Positions 63,914 through 64,000 of a stretch of 64,000 bases of DNA are shown here, one piece after another. Below the pieces are notes generated by a model, which was not told where the DNA came from, did not search any database, and saw nothing but the letters and a program-made list of their open reading frames with translations. How positions within the stretch are numbered: position 1 is the stretch's first letter; every line of letters begins with the position of its first letter. The DNA is from Tomocerus qinae (Eukaryota; Arthropoda; Collembola; Entomobryomorpha; Tomoceridae): NCBI GenBank assembly GCA_020055645.1, contig CM034546.1:86428001-86492000 (forward strand). The letters run 5' to 3'. Position numbers and translations under genes: made by a program.

Positions 63914-64000
63914 CAGGGCCGCAGCAAGAAAAAAATTTCGGGAGGGGCACCAAGAAAAAATTAGCTAAGTTTCGCGCGAAGGGAAAAAATTTTAGCGATT
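63914..64000. mobile_element. hAT-like end truncated by the window edge
   Basis: Begins CAGGGCCGCAGCAAG precisely where the satellite unit breaks off (after ctacgct), then gggaggggcaccaag. CAGGG plus a G/C-rich terminus is typical of hAT. The other end is outside the window. Confidence 0.5.

Noticed and set aside
1..64000. tRNA, rRNA, CRISPR arrays, bacterial-type operons or phage genes
   Set aside because: None recognised by eye; coding genes have spliceosomal introns and the repeats are eukaryotic transposons and satellites. A covariance-model search could still find a small RNA.

Overview
This window looks like AT-rich nuclear DNA from an arthropod, probably an insect. Three observations support this. 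There are two cellular genes with ordinary GT-AG introns and arthropod-like proteins. There is a BEL/Pao LTR retrotransposon. Most of the rest is small DNA transposons (MITEs, fold-backs) and their remnants. I saw no prokaryotic operons, rRNA, tRNA or CRISPR array. The species cannot be fixed from the sequence.

Cellular genes. (1) The 3' part of a small heat-shock protein gene lies on + (three exons, 24345-24934); it carries the alpha-crystallin domain and resembles insect CG14207/HspB8-like proteins. (2) A complete gene for a LENG8/THP3-like SAC3-family protein lies on - (11 coding exons, 35176 down to 28411, about 895 aa). All intron phases agree. Introns 1, 4 and 6 have been colonised by a MITE, an 18-bp minisatellite and a palindromic MITE respectively. 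(3) A broken THAP-domain gene (50424-51244, +) has plausible splice sites. It is damaged by two homopolymer frameshifts and a 184-bp hAT MITE inside an exon, and a BEL element sits just after its last visible exon.

Mobile elements, left to right. 0-5 kb: an inverted repeat with a nested insertion, a fragment of a hAT end, and a 3-kb hAT-like element whose core is a 2.35-kb palindrome. 5-10 kb: fold-back MITEs, a 1.5-kb TTAA-target element, a MITE rich in CCAAT motifs, and a PIF/Harbinger-like remnant with a MADF domain. 11-20 kb: more palindromic MITEs, a 410-bp TTAA MITE, a 1.45-kb element with 4-bp target duplication carrying a nested hAT MITE, a hAT relic whose empty site is also in the window, and a 5'-truncated LINE with a 22-bp target duplication. 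20-28 kb: three inverted-repeat elements and a 2-kb fold-back whose loop holds two tandem arrays. 37-44 kb: a 1.8-kb inverted-repeat element with a minisatellite core, a decayed Mutator-like transposase, and more MITEs. 44-49 kb: a BED-finger hAT transposase gene split by the second copy of the 4-bp-target-duplication element, then a LINE reverse-transcriptase relic. 51-58 kb: a young BEL/Pao element (LTRs differ at about five positions) with one in-frame stop near the integrase C terminus. 60.5-62 kb: the second 1.5-kb TTAA element, inverted relative to the first. 62.1-63.9 kb: a 167-bp satellite interrupted by an 802-bp hAT-like element.

I find no convincing new multi-gene system. The most informative signals are exact target-site duplications and restored reading frames that date nested insertions, and an apparent excess of the CRE palindrome TGACGTCA, mostly inside mobile elements.
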